Origin: Rhodobacter sp. NTK016B
Lineage (GTDB): Bacteria; Pseudomonadota; Alphaproteobacteria; Rhodobacterales; Rhodobacteraceae
DNA: 64,000 nucleotides
Reading direction: 5' to 3'
NCBI RefSeq assembly: GCF_017303295.1
Contig: NZ_JAFKOK010000001.1
Location: 310,001 to 374,000, forward strand
The translations under genes and the position numbers were made by a program. Under the pieces are notes generated by a model. The model saw nothing but the letters and a program-made list of their open reading frames with translations. It searched no databases and was not told the origin of the DNA. Positions 18,977 to 27,342 of this stretch are shown one piece after another (position 1 is the first letter of the stretch; each line of letters starts with the position of its first letter).

Positions 18977-19773
18977 ATGGCGAACTTGTCCCATAGTGGT
19001 TCCTTCCATTCCGTCGAATGGATCGCACCAGATGCCGGGACTGAACACGGGATAGGCTTCATCAATCGCAATGGCTTGCGTTGGTCCGATGCGCCGCCAG
19101 AGTCTGGTCCAACAAAGACCCTCTACAACCGATGGGAGCGCTGGAGCGACATGGGTGTTTTCGCCCGGATGATGGAAGGGCTTGCTGCCGAGGCCGCCGA
19201 CCCGAAGACAGTGATGATTGACGTGAGCAGGCGAACGCCATGCGTTCGAAAGAGCCTGCGCAAGTATCTCAAGGCGCGCCGCACGGCTTCGAGCCTGCGG
19301 TTGAAAAAAGGGGGCGTGGCAGGCTGATTGGGCGGACAAAGGGTGGCATAAAAACCAAGTTGCATGCCGTCACGGACGCGAAGGGCCGCCCGACCAAGTT
19401 CTTCGTGACAGCCGGTCAGGTCAGCGACGACACCGGTGCGGCGGCCCTGCTGAGCAGCCTGCCAGGGGCCGAATGGCTGTTGGCCGATCGGCGCTATGAC
19501 GCCGACTGGTATCGTGAAGCCCAGCAGGACAAGGGCATCAAGCCTTGCATCCCGGGCCGGAAGTTCCGAAGCAAGCCTGTCAAATACGACAAGCGCCGCT
19601 ACAAGCGGCGCAACCGCCCCTCTCGGGACATCGCTTTGCGATGCACTGTCGGGCAGTGATGCGAGATCATGCACGGCAAGCTCACGGAGTGGCGCCGCGT
19701 TGCGACCCGCTACGACAGGAGCCCGAACGTCTTCCTCTCAGCCATCGCCCTCGCCGCAACTGTCATCTTCTAG
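18977..19773 (+). pseudogene. IS5-family (IS427-like) transposase remnant with frameshift and two insertions
   Basis: Pieces of a DDE transposase appear in two frames: INRNGLRWSDAPPE...KTLYNRWERWSDMGVFARMMEGL, then after a frameshift RGRLIGRTKGGIKTKLHAVTDAKGRP...LLADRRYDADW...KYDKRRYKRRNR, and finally EIMHGKLTEWRRVATRYDRSP. The lesions are a missing G in the G-run at 19310-19314, an in-frame insertion near 19224-19264 between MID and YLKARRTASSL, and an insertion at about 19616-19660 that carries a stop. Both insertions hold perfect hairpins. The first 25 codons are also degraded. No terminal inverted repeats were recognised. Beyond doubt it is dead. Confidence 0.88.
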
Positions 19774-19897
19774 TTTTGAAAGACAACGAGGCTGGAGCCT
19801 AGCAGTCAAGCGGATTGCCCGCTGCTAAAGAGATTCACGCGAATCCTGACACCAAGCGAAGACGCCTACGAAGGCCGCGCTTCGCCCCAGAAATACG

Positions 19898-19916
19898 GGG
19901 TCGAGCCTGTCGACCC
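19898..19916. terminator. Hairpin at the end of the membrane-protein gene
   Basis: Perfect 7-base arms GGGTCGA and TCGACCC enclose GCCTG. It lies 15 bases beyond the stop of the minus-strand gene at 19931-20398. No T-run is seen on either strand, so it may instead be a remnant of mobile DNA. Confidence 0.35.
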
Positions 19917-19930
19917 TCAGACATACGCTC

Positions 19931-20398
19931 TCAGGTCGAAGGCTCAATCGTCTGCTCGCTCTGCCCGTTCACCTCAGCCACCCTAAGTTCCAGGCGCGCC
20001 CTGAGCCGGGCGACTCCGCCCTGAACAAAGGCCACGCGGACGACCTTAGGCACTTCCGATTGCCTGGTTTGGATCAGCAGGAACGGTTGTCGGGCATCTC
20101 TGACACTCCCGACTCTGCCGAGGGCAAGTTCCCCGTGCATCACGGCAACAATATCGCGGTACCTGATCACTTCCTTGCCGACGCGAAGGTGATCGTCGTA
20201 GAGCGCCGCGAACGCATGCCGGGAAAAAGGGATACACGCCAAGCCGATCAGCACACCGACGCCGGCGAAGGACACACCGAGATCATCTGTTATGCCGAGG
20301 TAAGTACCGTACAGGATGAAGCAGACCGCGGCGACGGCCAGAATCCTTGGAAATATCGGATCGATGCGGAAGATCTCAGGGGGGCGGTTGCTGACCAT
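19931..20398 (-). CDS. Hypothetical membrane protein, PH-like fold possible
   Basis: A 155-residue protein with two hydrophobic helices (about residues 18-35 and 41-58) followed by a soluble part: DHLRVGKEVIRYRDIVAVMHG, a polar stretch, then VPKVVRVAFVQGGVARLRARLEL. A two-helix anchor with a beta-rich tail of this layout resembles bacterial PH-like membrane proteins, but I do not recognise the family. No strong ribosome site precedes the ATG at 20398. It sits between mobile-element debris, so it may be recently acquired cargo. It ends with an acidic tail. Confidence 0.6.
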   Translation of the reverse strand: MVSNRPPEIFRIDPIFPRILAVAAVCFILYGTYLGITDDLGVSFAGVGVLIGLACIPFSRHAFAALYDDHLRVGKEVIRYRDIVAVMHGELALGRVGSVRDARQPFLLIQTRQSEVPKVVRVAFVQGGVARLRARLELRVAEVNGQSEQTIEPST

Positions 20399-20544
20399 GG
20401 CTCAAGGTCGCACAGGGCATAACAGCGCGCAACAAACCGATCATCAGGCCCAACCCTTTTCGCAAAGGGGATGAACTTTCAATGCTGGAGCTGCTCCAGA
20501 TACGTGCTGAGCTAGGAACCGCAGACGCGCTTGTCCGCATTGTG

Positions 20545-21033
20545 TCAGGCCTGCACCAGGGCCAGCGCCAGCACCGCGACATCGAGCCTGTCTCCGGCGC
20601 TGACATCGGCCTGACGCCCGATGGCGCATTCGCGCGGCGGGCTGTCCCCGATGCTCAAAGTATGGCCCAAAGGCAAACCAGAGATCCTTATCTCGCGTCC
20701 ACCCGACGCAATGCTGTAGATCACCGGTAGACCACCAGCGATCCCTGCCCCATCGGGATCCCCCTGCCGATAGCAGAACGGCAATGGATGCACGAAGAAC
20801 GAACGCCCCGGTTCCAGCAGCGCCGAGACTTTCGCCTCGACCGCCGTTGCGCCGGGTTCCTGCATGGCCAGCGTCACTTTGCCCGTCCATAGCCGCTCGG
20901 CAAAGCGGGCGGTTTTGATGCTGCCCCCGCGTCTCCGGCTCATCGCCAGCGACGCGGACAGATGGAATTCGCATTCCGCCACGGGCAGCCCGGCGAAGAA
21001 CTCGTCCAGCGCGAGGGGAAAGGTCAGAGCCAT
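20545..21033 (-). CDS. Prophage structural-region protein of unknown function
   Basis: A 162-residue protein starting MALTFPLALDEFFAGLPV. I associate this opening with small proteins that follow the tail tape-measure gene in prophages of Rhodobacterales; the rest (ECEFHLSASLAMSRRRGGSI, FVHPLPFCYRQGDPDGAGI) fits that memory. Its ATG overlaps by one base the stop of the tape-measure fragment just upstream (TGATG), which is the phage gene order. The gene is intact as read but has lost its phage, so it is unlikely to be useful to the cell. The function is unknown. Confidence 0.6.
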   Translation of the reverse strand: MALTFPLALDEFFAGLPVAECEFHLSASLAMSRRRGGSIKTARFAERLWTGKVTLAMQEPGATAVEAKVSALLEPGRSFFVHPLPFCYRQGDPDGAGIAGGLPVIYSIASGGREIRISGLPLGHTLSIGDSPPRECAIGRQADVSAGDRLDVAVLALALVQA

Positions 21034-21194
21034 CAGCGGCACCTCGGGTTGGACTGGATCTCGCGCACGCGGCCCGGAAGCGCGCGGTCGAAGCGGCTGA
21101 GGCCGGTCTTGACGCCTTGGGCCACCAGGTCCATGACGTGCTGGTCCCCATTCGCGCCGTCACCATTCACGTTGATACTGACGCAATCCACGCC
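21033..21194 (-). pseudogene. 3' end of a phage tail tape-measure-like gene
   Basis: The minus-strand frame that ends in TGA at 21035-21033 reads SINVNGDGANGDQHVMDL and then VAQGVKTGLSRFDRALPGRV, the pattern of tape-measure protein C-termini (beta strand, then a VAQGV...LPGRV helix). An in-frame TAG at 21197-21195 ends the open frame upstream. The rest of the gene is gone and is replaced by integrase-derived sequence of the opposite strand. Confidence 0.55.
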
Positions 21195-21452
21195 CTAGGC
21201 CACACGGCCGCCGCGGAATTGGCCGCGCTCGGCTGCAGCGATGAGCTGATCATGTCCGCCAACGGCCATTCCAGCGCCCGCATGGTGGCCCACTTTACGC
21301 AGGCGCCACGCGGCAGCGCGCCCGCGCCACCGAAGCCCAATCCCGGCGCGGGAACAGAAAGGGGCCAGAAAACGAATCTTGAAGCACCCGTTAAAACGGC
21401 TTCGGATTTCTCTTGCAACCATGCCGTTAACGTGTTGAAAGAAAACGGTTAG
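21180..21452 (+). pseudogene. C-terminal fragment of a tyrosine recombinase (phage integrase)
   Basis: The plus-strand frame reads HALGHTAAAELAALGCSDEL, then NGHSSARMVAHFTQA, which matches integrase boxes with the patterns HGLRHT and LGHS...YT. The catalytic Arg of the HxxR box is now Gly and the nucleophilic Tyr is now Phe, so it could not act. All N-terminal sequence is missing. Its stop codon TAG (21450-21452) overlaps the first base of tRNA-Leu, placing the end of the element exactly at the tRNA. Confidence 0.7.
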
Positions 21453-21537
21453 GCCGCTTGCTGGAATGGTAGACAGACCGGACTTAAAATCCGTTGCCCG
21501 GATGGGCGTGTGGGTTCGAGTCCCACAGCGGCTACCA
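21452..21537 (+). tRNA. tRNA-Leu (anticodon TAA)
   Basis: An 86-base gene with encoded CCA. The anticodon loop CTTAAAA gives TAA, and the long variable arm TTGCCCGGATGGGCG and T-arm GTGGG-TTCGAGT-CCCAC are leucine-like. The acceptor stem GGCCGCT/AGCGGCT pairs with a G-U at position 1-72, and the anticodon stem CCGGA/TCCGT has an outer C-U mismatch. Both are unusual but may be tolerated. It adjoins the dead integrase. Confidence 0.9.
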
Positions 21538-21717
21538 GCCCTCAAGGTCTTGGCTGTTACGACTTCTCTTTCCCTCGACCCCGCGCAGAAACGTCTGCGG
21601 CTGGCACGCAGGTGACGCCTGCGTCCTGATAGCCCTGACAGACGACACTGCCCCGCGCGGCGCCCATTCAGGTTGATGGAGCGCAGCCACGCGAACTCAT
21701 TCCGCGCCCCGGCGCGC

Positions 21718-24030
21718 TCAGTCCTCCGCCCGCTCGATCAGGGGCGGGGTGAAGACGCGGATTTCGGGCAGCGGACCAGTATGTTTGTCGACCTGCACCA
21801 GGCAGGATTGTGCGGTCGGGCCCATGGCCAGCCGCGAGGTCGGGCGGTCGGCGCATAGCACGTTGGGATTGCCGTGGCGGTCGATGCCGTCCTCGTCGGG
21901 GTCGTACCACGCGCCGGTCGGCAATTGCACCACGCCCTGCATCAGGGCGTCGGTCACGCGCACGCCCACAAAGGTCTCGCCGCGATCGTTGTAGACCCGC
22001 GCGATATCGCCGTCGGTCAAGCCGCGCTGCGTGGCATCGGTGCAGGACATGATCATCACCTCGCGCCCCTCGATCTTGGCGTCGCGACTGGCGCGGCCGA
22101 AATCGAACTGGCTGTGCAGCCGGTTCTGCGGTTGCGGCGACAGCAGGTGCAAGGGAAAGCGATAGGCCAGCGGCGCGCCCAGCCATTCCTTGCGCTCAAG
22201 CCAGACGGGATGGCGCGGGCAATCGTCATAGCCGAACGAGGCGAGCCGCTCGGAACTGAGCTCGATACGCCCCGAAGGTGTGCCCAGCGGCGCGCCGAGC
22301 GGGTCGTTGTGGAACTCCTCGAGCGGATGCGTCGAGCGGGGCAGCTGGTCTGTCACATCCACCACTTCGAGCGTGCGCAGGGTTTCGAAATCGGGAAGCT
22401 GGATCCCCGCCGCCGCCGCGTTGTCGCGGCTTTGCTGATAGATATGGCGGATCCAAGTGGCGCTGTCGCGGCCCTCGGTAAAGGCGTCATGGGTGCCCAT
22501 CCGCCGCGCGAGATCCGAGAAAATCGCGTAATCGTCGCGCGCCTGCGCATAGGGAGCCGCCGCCTGCGCGCTGAACGAGACCGATTGGCCCAGACCGCAG
22601 ACCACGTCCTCGCGTTCCAGAAAGGTGGTCGCGGGCAGCACGATATCGGCGCGCCGCGCGCTGGCGGTCCAGACGGAATCCTGCACGATGATCGTCTCGG
22701 GACGCTCCCACGCGCGTTCGAGCTTGGCCAGATCCTGATGATGGTGATACGGATTGCCGCCCGCCCAATAGACCAGCCGGATATCGGGATATTGATAGCG
22801 CTGGCCATCGTAATCGAAGGGCGCGCCGGGATTGGCCAGCATGTCCGCGATGCGGGCGACGGGGATGAAGGCCTCGACCGGGTTAGAACCCTGCGGCAGC
22901 TTCCCCCAGCTGAAATTGACCCGCCGGGTGCCGAAAAGCCCGCGCCCGTTATTGCCCCATGACAGGCCCACGCCCCCGCCCGGCAAGCCGATCTGGCCCA
23001 GCATGGCGGCCAGCGCGATCCCCATGAAATAGGGCTGTTCGCCGAATTCGGCGCGCTGCATCGACAGGCTCAGCGCGATCACCGTGCGTCGCCCGACCAT
23101 CTTGCGCGCGAGCGCCCGGATTTGCCCGGCCTCGACCCCGCACAGCGCCGCCGCCCAGTCAGCGTCACGCACGCATCCGTCTGCCTTGCCGGTGATATAG
23201 GCGGCGAGATCGTCGAACCCGACGGTGTGGCTGTTGAGGAAGGTCTGATCGCACAGATCATGCGTGATGAGTTCATGCGCGATGCCCATCATCAGCGCGA
23301 CATCCGTGCCGGGGCGGATCGGCACCCAGGTCTGATCCATATAGGCCGGCACGTCCTGCCGCATCGGGCTGATATTGACCAACTCGATGCCGCGCTCGCG
23401 AAACTGCGACAGCAGCGCGCGGTCGTTGTGGCGCAGCACGCCGCCGGGCACGACCTGATTGTTATGCGGACAGACCCCGCCAAAGGCGACCATCAGGCTG
23501 CCATGGGCCAGGATTTCCTCGTAGCTGGGCTCGATGACGGTATAGGGCGAAAGGCCCAGAACATGCGGCACGATCACCTCCGCCGCGGCGGCGGAATAGG
23601 AATTGCGCGAACTGACATAGCCGCCGATCCCATTGAGAAATCGGTGGACCTGACTTTGGGCGTGGTGAAAGCGGCCGGCGCTGGCCCAGCCATAGCTGCC
23701 GCCATAGATCGCCTCGTTCCCCATGGTGCTGCGGACGCGCTCAAGCTCGCCTGCGACAAGGTCGAGCGCGGTGTCCCACGACACCGGCACGAACGGGCCC
23801 TGCCCCTTGCTGCGCCCGGTGCCATCGCGGGTTTCCAGCCAGCCCTTGCGTACCATCGGCTGCGCGATCCGCACCGAGGTGTCGAAGCCGTCAGCCAGCG
23901 AAGCGCCATAGCACGACGGGTTGTCGTCGCCCTCGTAGGGCTGCACGTCGCGGATGCCCGAGGCATCGGCGGAAACCCGGAAATGGCCCCAATGCGTGCC
24001 AACGAGGGGGGTGCGCGCGTGTCCGTCCAT
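21718..24030 (-). CDS. Molybdopterin oxidoreductase, BisC/TorZ-like (S- or N-oxide reductase)
   Basis: A 770-residue enzyme of the DMSO-reductase family, closest in layout to biotin/methionine sulfoxide reductase and TMAO reductase. It has THWGHFRV at the start with no cysteine motif for an iron-sulfur cluster, the region SSRNSYSAAAAEVIVPHVLG with the likely Mo-ligating serine, then VYWAGGNPYHHHQDL and the C-terminal molybdopterin-binding domain (VMIMSCTDATQRGL). There is no twin-arginine signal peptide, so it is probably cytoplasmic. The ATG at 24030 follows AGAGGAGA. No membrane or cytochrome partner is next to it. Confidence 0.9.
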   Translation of the reverse strand: MDGHARTPLVGTHWGHFRVSADASGIRDVQPYEGDDNPSCYGASLADGFDTSVRIAQPMVRKGWLETRDGTGRSKGQGPFVPVSWDTALDLVAGELERVRSTMGNEAIYGGSYGWASAGRFHHAQSQVHRFLNGIGGYVSSRNSYSAAAAEVIVPHVLGLSPYTVIEPSYEEILAHGSLMVAFGGVCPHNNQVVPGGVLRHNDRALLSQFRERGIELVNISPMRQDVPAYMDQTWVPIRPGTDVALMMGIAHELITHDLCDQTFLNSHTVGFDDLAAYITGKADGCVRDADWAAALCGVEAGQIRALARKMVGRRTVIALSLSMQRAEFGEQPYFMGIALAAMLGQIGLPGGGVGLSWGNNGRGLFGTRRVNFSWGKLPQGSNPVEAFIPVARIADMLANPGAPFDYDGQRYQYPDIRLVYWAGGNPYHHHQDLAKLERAWERPETIIVQDSVWTASARRADIVLPATTFLEREDVVCGLGQSVSFSAQAAAPYAQARDDYAIFSDLARRMGTHDAFTEGRDSATWIRHIYQQSRDNAAAAGIQLPDFETLRTLEVVDVTDQLPRSTHPLEEFHNDPLGAPLGTPSGRIELSSERLASFGYDDCPRHPVWLERKEWLGAPLAYRFPLHLLSPQPQNRLHSQFDFGRASRDAKIEGREVMIMSCTDATQRGLTDGDIARVYNDRGETFVGVRVTDALMQGVVQLPTGAWYDPDEDGIDRHGNPNVLCADRPTSRLAMGPTAQSCLVQVDKHTGPLPEIRVFTPPLIERAED

Positions 24031-24122
24031 GCTGTCTCCTCTCTGTCTCGTCCCATGCGGTTCTGCGCCGCTTGTCAATGACATAGTCGCGCTTGCCGCC
24101 GGGACCGGCGGCGGTGGCAGCC

Positions 24123-24713
24123 TTAACCGGGCCCGGGCGGCGCGGCCACCATCGCCAGCGCGTGATCGGTCAGCGCGGGCAGATCCAGCGCGCCGCCGGG
24201 CTGGTACCAGAAGCTGGTCCAAGCCAGCGCACCATGCAGCAATTGGCGCAAAACCGCAGGGTCGACGCGGGTGAGACCCTCGTCGCGCGCGCTTTGCAGC
24301 ACCGAATGCCAGAGCGCGAAATAGGCGTCCCGTCCCGACAGCAGCACCGCCTGCCGCTCGGGCGACAGCGCGCGCCATTCGTGGAATAACACCGCCGTCG
24401 CATCCGCGCAGGGGCCGTGCAGATAGCTCAGCTCGACCGCAATCAGCGCGCGCAGACGGGCGCGGGTATCCGGCGCCCCGGCCAGTTCGGCGCGAAGATC
24501 CTCAAGCATCGCCGCGATCACCCGCTCCATCACGCCAAACAGGATCTCTTCCTTCGAGCGGACGTGATGGAACAGACTGCCCGACAACAGCCCCATCTCG
24601 GCTCCGATCCCGCGCACCGTCGTCGCGCGGTAGCCCTGCTGCCGGAACAGCCGCGCGGCGGCAGCCAGAAGCCGGTCACGGGAATTCTCGGGATCGAAAA
24701 GTTGCGCGCGCAT
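24123..24713 (-). CDS. TetR-family transcriptional regulator
   Basis: A 196-residue TetR regulator. The helix-turn-helix is AAARLFRQQGYRATTVRGIG and AEMGLLSGSLFHHVRSKEEI (residues about 14-55), and the C-terminal ligand domain resembles that of regulators of acyl-CoA catabolism. It is divergent from the BKACE/carboxylase operon, and a perfect palindrome lies between the two starts, so it probably represses both. The ATG at 24713 gives the usual short N-terminal arm; no strong ribosome site is visible. Confidence 0.92.
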   Translation of the reverse strand: MRAQLFDPENSRDRLLAAAARLFRQQGYRATTVRGIGAEMGLLSGSLFHHVRSKEEILFGVMERVIAAMLEDLRAELAGAPDTRARLRALIAVELSYLHGPCADATAVLFHEWRALSPERQAVLLSGRDAYFALWHSVLQSARDEGLTRVDPAVLRQLLHGALAWTSFWYQPGGALDLPALTDHALAMVAAPPGPG

Positions 24714-24746
24714 GATCTTTGTTAGCGCAAGTTCCCGGCTGAAACA

Positions 24747-24764
24747 ACCAAGCGCTTGCTTGGT
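24747..24764. promoter_or_regulatory. Candidate TetR operator (perfect palindrome)
   Basis: ACCAAGC-GCTT-GCTTGGT: perfect 7-base arms around a 4-base centre, which itself extends to AAGCGCTT. It lies 34 bases before the TetR start and 40 bases before the BKACE start, a good place for a site that controls both. Confidence 0.7.
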
Positions 24765-24803
24765 CGCTGATGACTCGCTAGCCTGCCCCCGAGGGAGGAC
24801 CTT

Positions 24804-25664
24804 ATGGCCGATGCCGCAATCATCACCTGTGCGCTGACGGGCGTCTTGACCGATCCGCGCCTCCACCATGTTCCGGTGACGCCCGCCGAACTGGCCGCCA
24901 GCGCGCGGGAGGCATGGGAAGCGGGCGCGGTCTGCATGCATGTGCATTTCCGCGATCAGGCCGAGGGGCGCGGTCACCTGCCAAGCTGGGACCCGGCGCT
25001 TGCCGCCGAAATCGCCGCTGCGATCCGCGAGGCCTGCCCCGGCGTGATCCTGAACTTTACCACCGGGGTGACGGGCCGTGACCAGTCGGGCCCGATCGCC
25101 TGCCTGCGCGCAGGTCGCCCAGAGATCGCCGCCTGCAATGCAGGCTCGCTCAATTACCTGAAAACCCGCTCGGACGGCAGCTGGGCCTGGCCGCCGATGC
25201 TGTTCGATAATCCCGTCGAGAAAGTCGCCGAGATCGTCGAGGCGATGGCCGAAACCGGGACGAAGCCGGAATTCGAGTGCTTCGATACCGGCATCGTCCG
25301 CTCGGTCGGGATGTTCGCCGAAACCGGCATGGTCCGCCGCCCGCAGGTAAATTTCGTGATGGGCGTGGCCTCGGGCATGCCCGCCGATCCCGACCTGCTG
25401 CCGCTCTTGCTGCGCTATCGGCCCGAAGGCTGTCCGTGGCAGGCCACGGTGATCGGCCGGGCCGAAATCTGGCCGCTTCACGCCCGCGTGGCCGAACTGG
25501 GCGGGCATTTGCGCACCGGGCTCGAAGACACGTTCTATCTGCCCGATGGCAGCCGGGCTGCGGGCAACGGCGCACTGATCTCGGCACTGGCCGATACCGC
25601 GCGCGCGGCAGGGCGCAAGCTGGCCTCGGCGGACGAGGCGCGCCGGATCTGGGGGCTGGGATGA
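24804..25664 (+). CDS. Beta-keto acid cleavage enzyme (BKACE, formerly DUF849)
   Basis: Zinc enzyme of the BKACE family, 286 residues. Family members take a beta-keto acid and acetyl-CoA and give acetoacetate plus a new acyl-CoA. Signatures: IITCALTGVLTD at the start, the metal pair CMHVHFRD (His46, His48), LNFTTG, FECFDTGIV and the C-terminal RTGLEDTFYLPDG. The specificity cannot be read from sequence. It is the first gene of an operon with a biotin-dependent carboxylase, a GST and an acyl-CoA dehydrogenase. ATG at 24804 follows GGGAGG at 7 bases. Confidence 0.93.
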   Translation: MADAAIITCALTGVLTDPRLHHVPVTPAELAASAREAWEAGAVCMHVHFRDQAEGRGHLPSWDPALAAEIAAAIREACPGVILNFTTGVTGRDQSGPIACLRAGRPEIAACNAGSLNYLKTRSDGSWAWPPMLFDNPVEKVAEIVEAMAETGTKPEFECFDTGIVRSVGMFAETGMVRRPQVNFVMGVASGMPADPDLLPLLLRYRPEGCPWQATVIGRAEIWPLHARVAELGGHLRTGLEDTFYLPDGSRAAGNGALISALADTARAAGRKLASADEARRIWGLG

Positions 25665-25680
25665 GCGGAGAATGCGGAGC

Positions 25681-25732
25681 GGGGGGCCGTCTGCCCCCCG
25701 CGCCCCCCGAGGATATTTGGAGATTAAAGATG
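25681..25732 (+). repeat. Gene-end element, copy D (inside the BKACE operon)
   Basis: GGGGGGC-CGTCT-GCCCCCC hairpin (25681-25699) then core CCCCCCGAGGATATTT ... GATTAAAGATG (25703-25732). It fills the 79-base gap between BKACE and the carboxyltransferase gene, whose GTG start is only 11 bases beyond the element. Confidence 0.8.
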
Positions 25733-25743
25733 GGGGCGCGATC

Positions 25744-27342
25744 GTGGCGGTTCTGACATCCCTGCTGGACGAAGGCGCGCGCGCGGCCAATGCGGCGGCG
25801 ATGGCGGACGCCATGGCGCCCGTCACGGCGGTGCGCGATGCGGTCGAGGCGGCGGCGGAAGGCGCGCGTGCACGGGCGGAATCGCGCGGGCAATTGCTGC
25901 CGCGCGAAAGGCTGGCGCTGCTTCTGGACCCCGGCGCGCCTTGGCTGGAGCTGTGCCCCTATGCCGGATGGAAACGCTATGGCGACCGAGACGGGACCGG
26001 GGCGGGGGCCGGGGCGATCGGCGGGATCGGGCGGATCTGCGGGCGGTCCTGCGTGGTGGTGGTCGACAATTCCGCGGTCAAGGGCGGAACGGTAACGCCC
26101 GACGGGCTGGCCAAGAAGCTGCGGCTGCAGGAAGTGGCGCTGGAAAACCGGCTGCCGCTGGTCAGCCTGAGCCAGTCGGGCGGCGCCAATCTGCAATATG
26201 CGCATGAAGTCTTCATCCCCGGCGGGCGCGGCTTTGCCAATCAGGCGCGGCTGTCGGCGCGTGGCATCCCGCAGGTGACGGTGGTGCATGGCTCGGCCAC
26301 GGCGGGGGGCGCCTATCAGCCGGGCCTGTCGGATCACGTGATCATGGTGCGGGGTCAGGCGACGATGTATCTGGCCGGCCCGCCGCTGCTGAAGGCCGCG
26401 ACCGGCGAGGTGGCAACCGATGAAGAGCTGGGCGGGGCTTTGATGCATACGCAGGTTTCGGGCGTCGGAGATTATCTGGCCGAGGACGATGCCGACGGCA
26501 TCCGGTTGGCGCGCGACGTGATCGCGGCGCTTCCCTGGCCCGAAGACGCGCCAACCGTGGCTTTCGCGCCGCCGCTCTATCCCGCGGCGGATCTGGCCGC
26601 GCTGGTGCCCGCCGATGCCAAGCAGTCCTATGATTGCCGCGAGATCATCGCGCGGCTGGTGGATGGCTCGGACTTTCTCGACTTCAAGCCGGGTTACGAT
26701 GCCGCGACAGTTTGCGGGCAGGCGCGGATCGAAGGGCACGCGGTGGGCATCATCGGCAACAATGGCCCGATCACCGCCGAGGGCGCAGCGAAGGCGGGGC
26801 AATTCATCCAGCTTTGCGATCAGGCGGGGATGCCCCTGCTGTTTTTGCACAACACGACCGGCTTTCTGGTCGGCACCGAGCCCGAGCGCGCGGGGATCAT
26901 CAAGCATGGCTCGAAAATGATCCAGGCGGTGGCGAATGCGCGGGTGGCGAAGCTCTCGGTCGTGGTCGGGGGCAGCTATGGCGCGGGCAATTACGCGATG
27001 TGCGGGCGCGGCTTCGATCCGCGCTTCCTGTTCGCCTGGCCGAATGCGCGGACCTCGGTCATGGGACCGGCGCAGGCGGGCCAGGTGATGCGCATCGTGT
27101 CGGAAGCCAAGATGCGCCGCGCCGGTGCGGTTGATGACGCCAAGCTGGACGCGCTGGAACAGGGGACCACGGCGATGCTGGCCGAGGCGACGACGGCACT
27201 GGCCTCGTCCGCGCGGCTGGAAGACGACGGGATCATCGCGCCCGAGGCCACGCGCAACGTCCTGGCGCTGGTTCTGGGCGTGATCGCGGGCGAAGACGCG
27301 CGGGTAACGCGCGAGACCACGTTCGGGGTGGCGCGGCTATGA
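25744..27342 (+). CDS. Acyl-CoA carboxylase, carboxyltransferase (beta) subunit
   Basis: A 532-residue carboxyltransferase of the methylcrotonyl/geranyl-CoA carboxylase type. Crotonase-fold halves carry GGAYQPGLSDHVIMVRGQATMYLAGPPL and, in the C-half, GHAVGIIGNNGPIT, LFLHNTTGFLVG and VVGGSYGAGNYAMCGRGFDP. It transfers CO2 from biotin to an acyl-CoA, probably an unsaturated or branched one. The start is most likely GTG at 25744, giving MAVLTSLLDEG; the frame continues upstream through the gene-end element, so a start before it is unlikely. It overlaps the biotin carboxylase gene by 4 bases. Confidence 0.92.
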   Translation: MAVLTSLLDEGARAANAAAMADAMAPVTAVRDAVEAAAEGARARAESRGQLLPRERLALLLDPGAPWLELCPYAGWKRYGDRDGTGAGAGAIGGIGRICGRSCVVVVDNSAVKGGTVTPDGLAKKLRLQEVALENRLPLVSLSQSGGANLQYAHEVFIPGGRGFANQARLSARGIPQVTVVHGSATAGGAYQPGLSDHVIMVRGQATMYLAGPPLLKAATGEVATDEELGGALMHTQVSGVGDYLAEDDADGIRLARDVIAALPWPEDAPTVAFAPPLYPAADLAALVPADAKQSYDCREIIARLVDGSDFLDFKPGYDAATVCGQARIEGHAVGIIGNNGPITAEGAAKAGQFIQLCDQAGMPLLFLHNTTGFLVGTEPERAGIIKHGSKMIQAVANARVAKLSVVVGGSYGAGNYAMCGRGFDPRFLFAWPNARTSVMGPAQAGQVMRIVSEAKMRRAGAVDDAKLDALEQGTTAMLAEATTALASSARLEDDGIIAPEATRNVLALVLGVIAGEDARVTRETTFGVARL

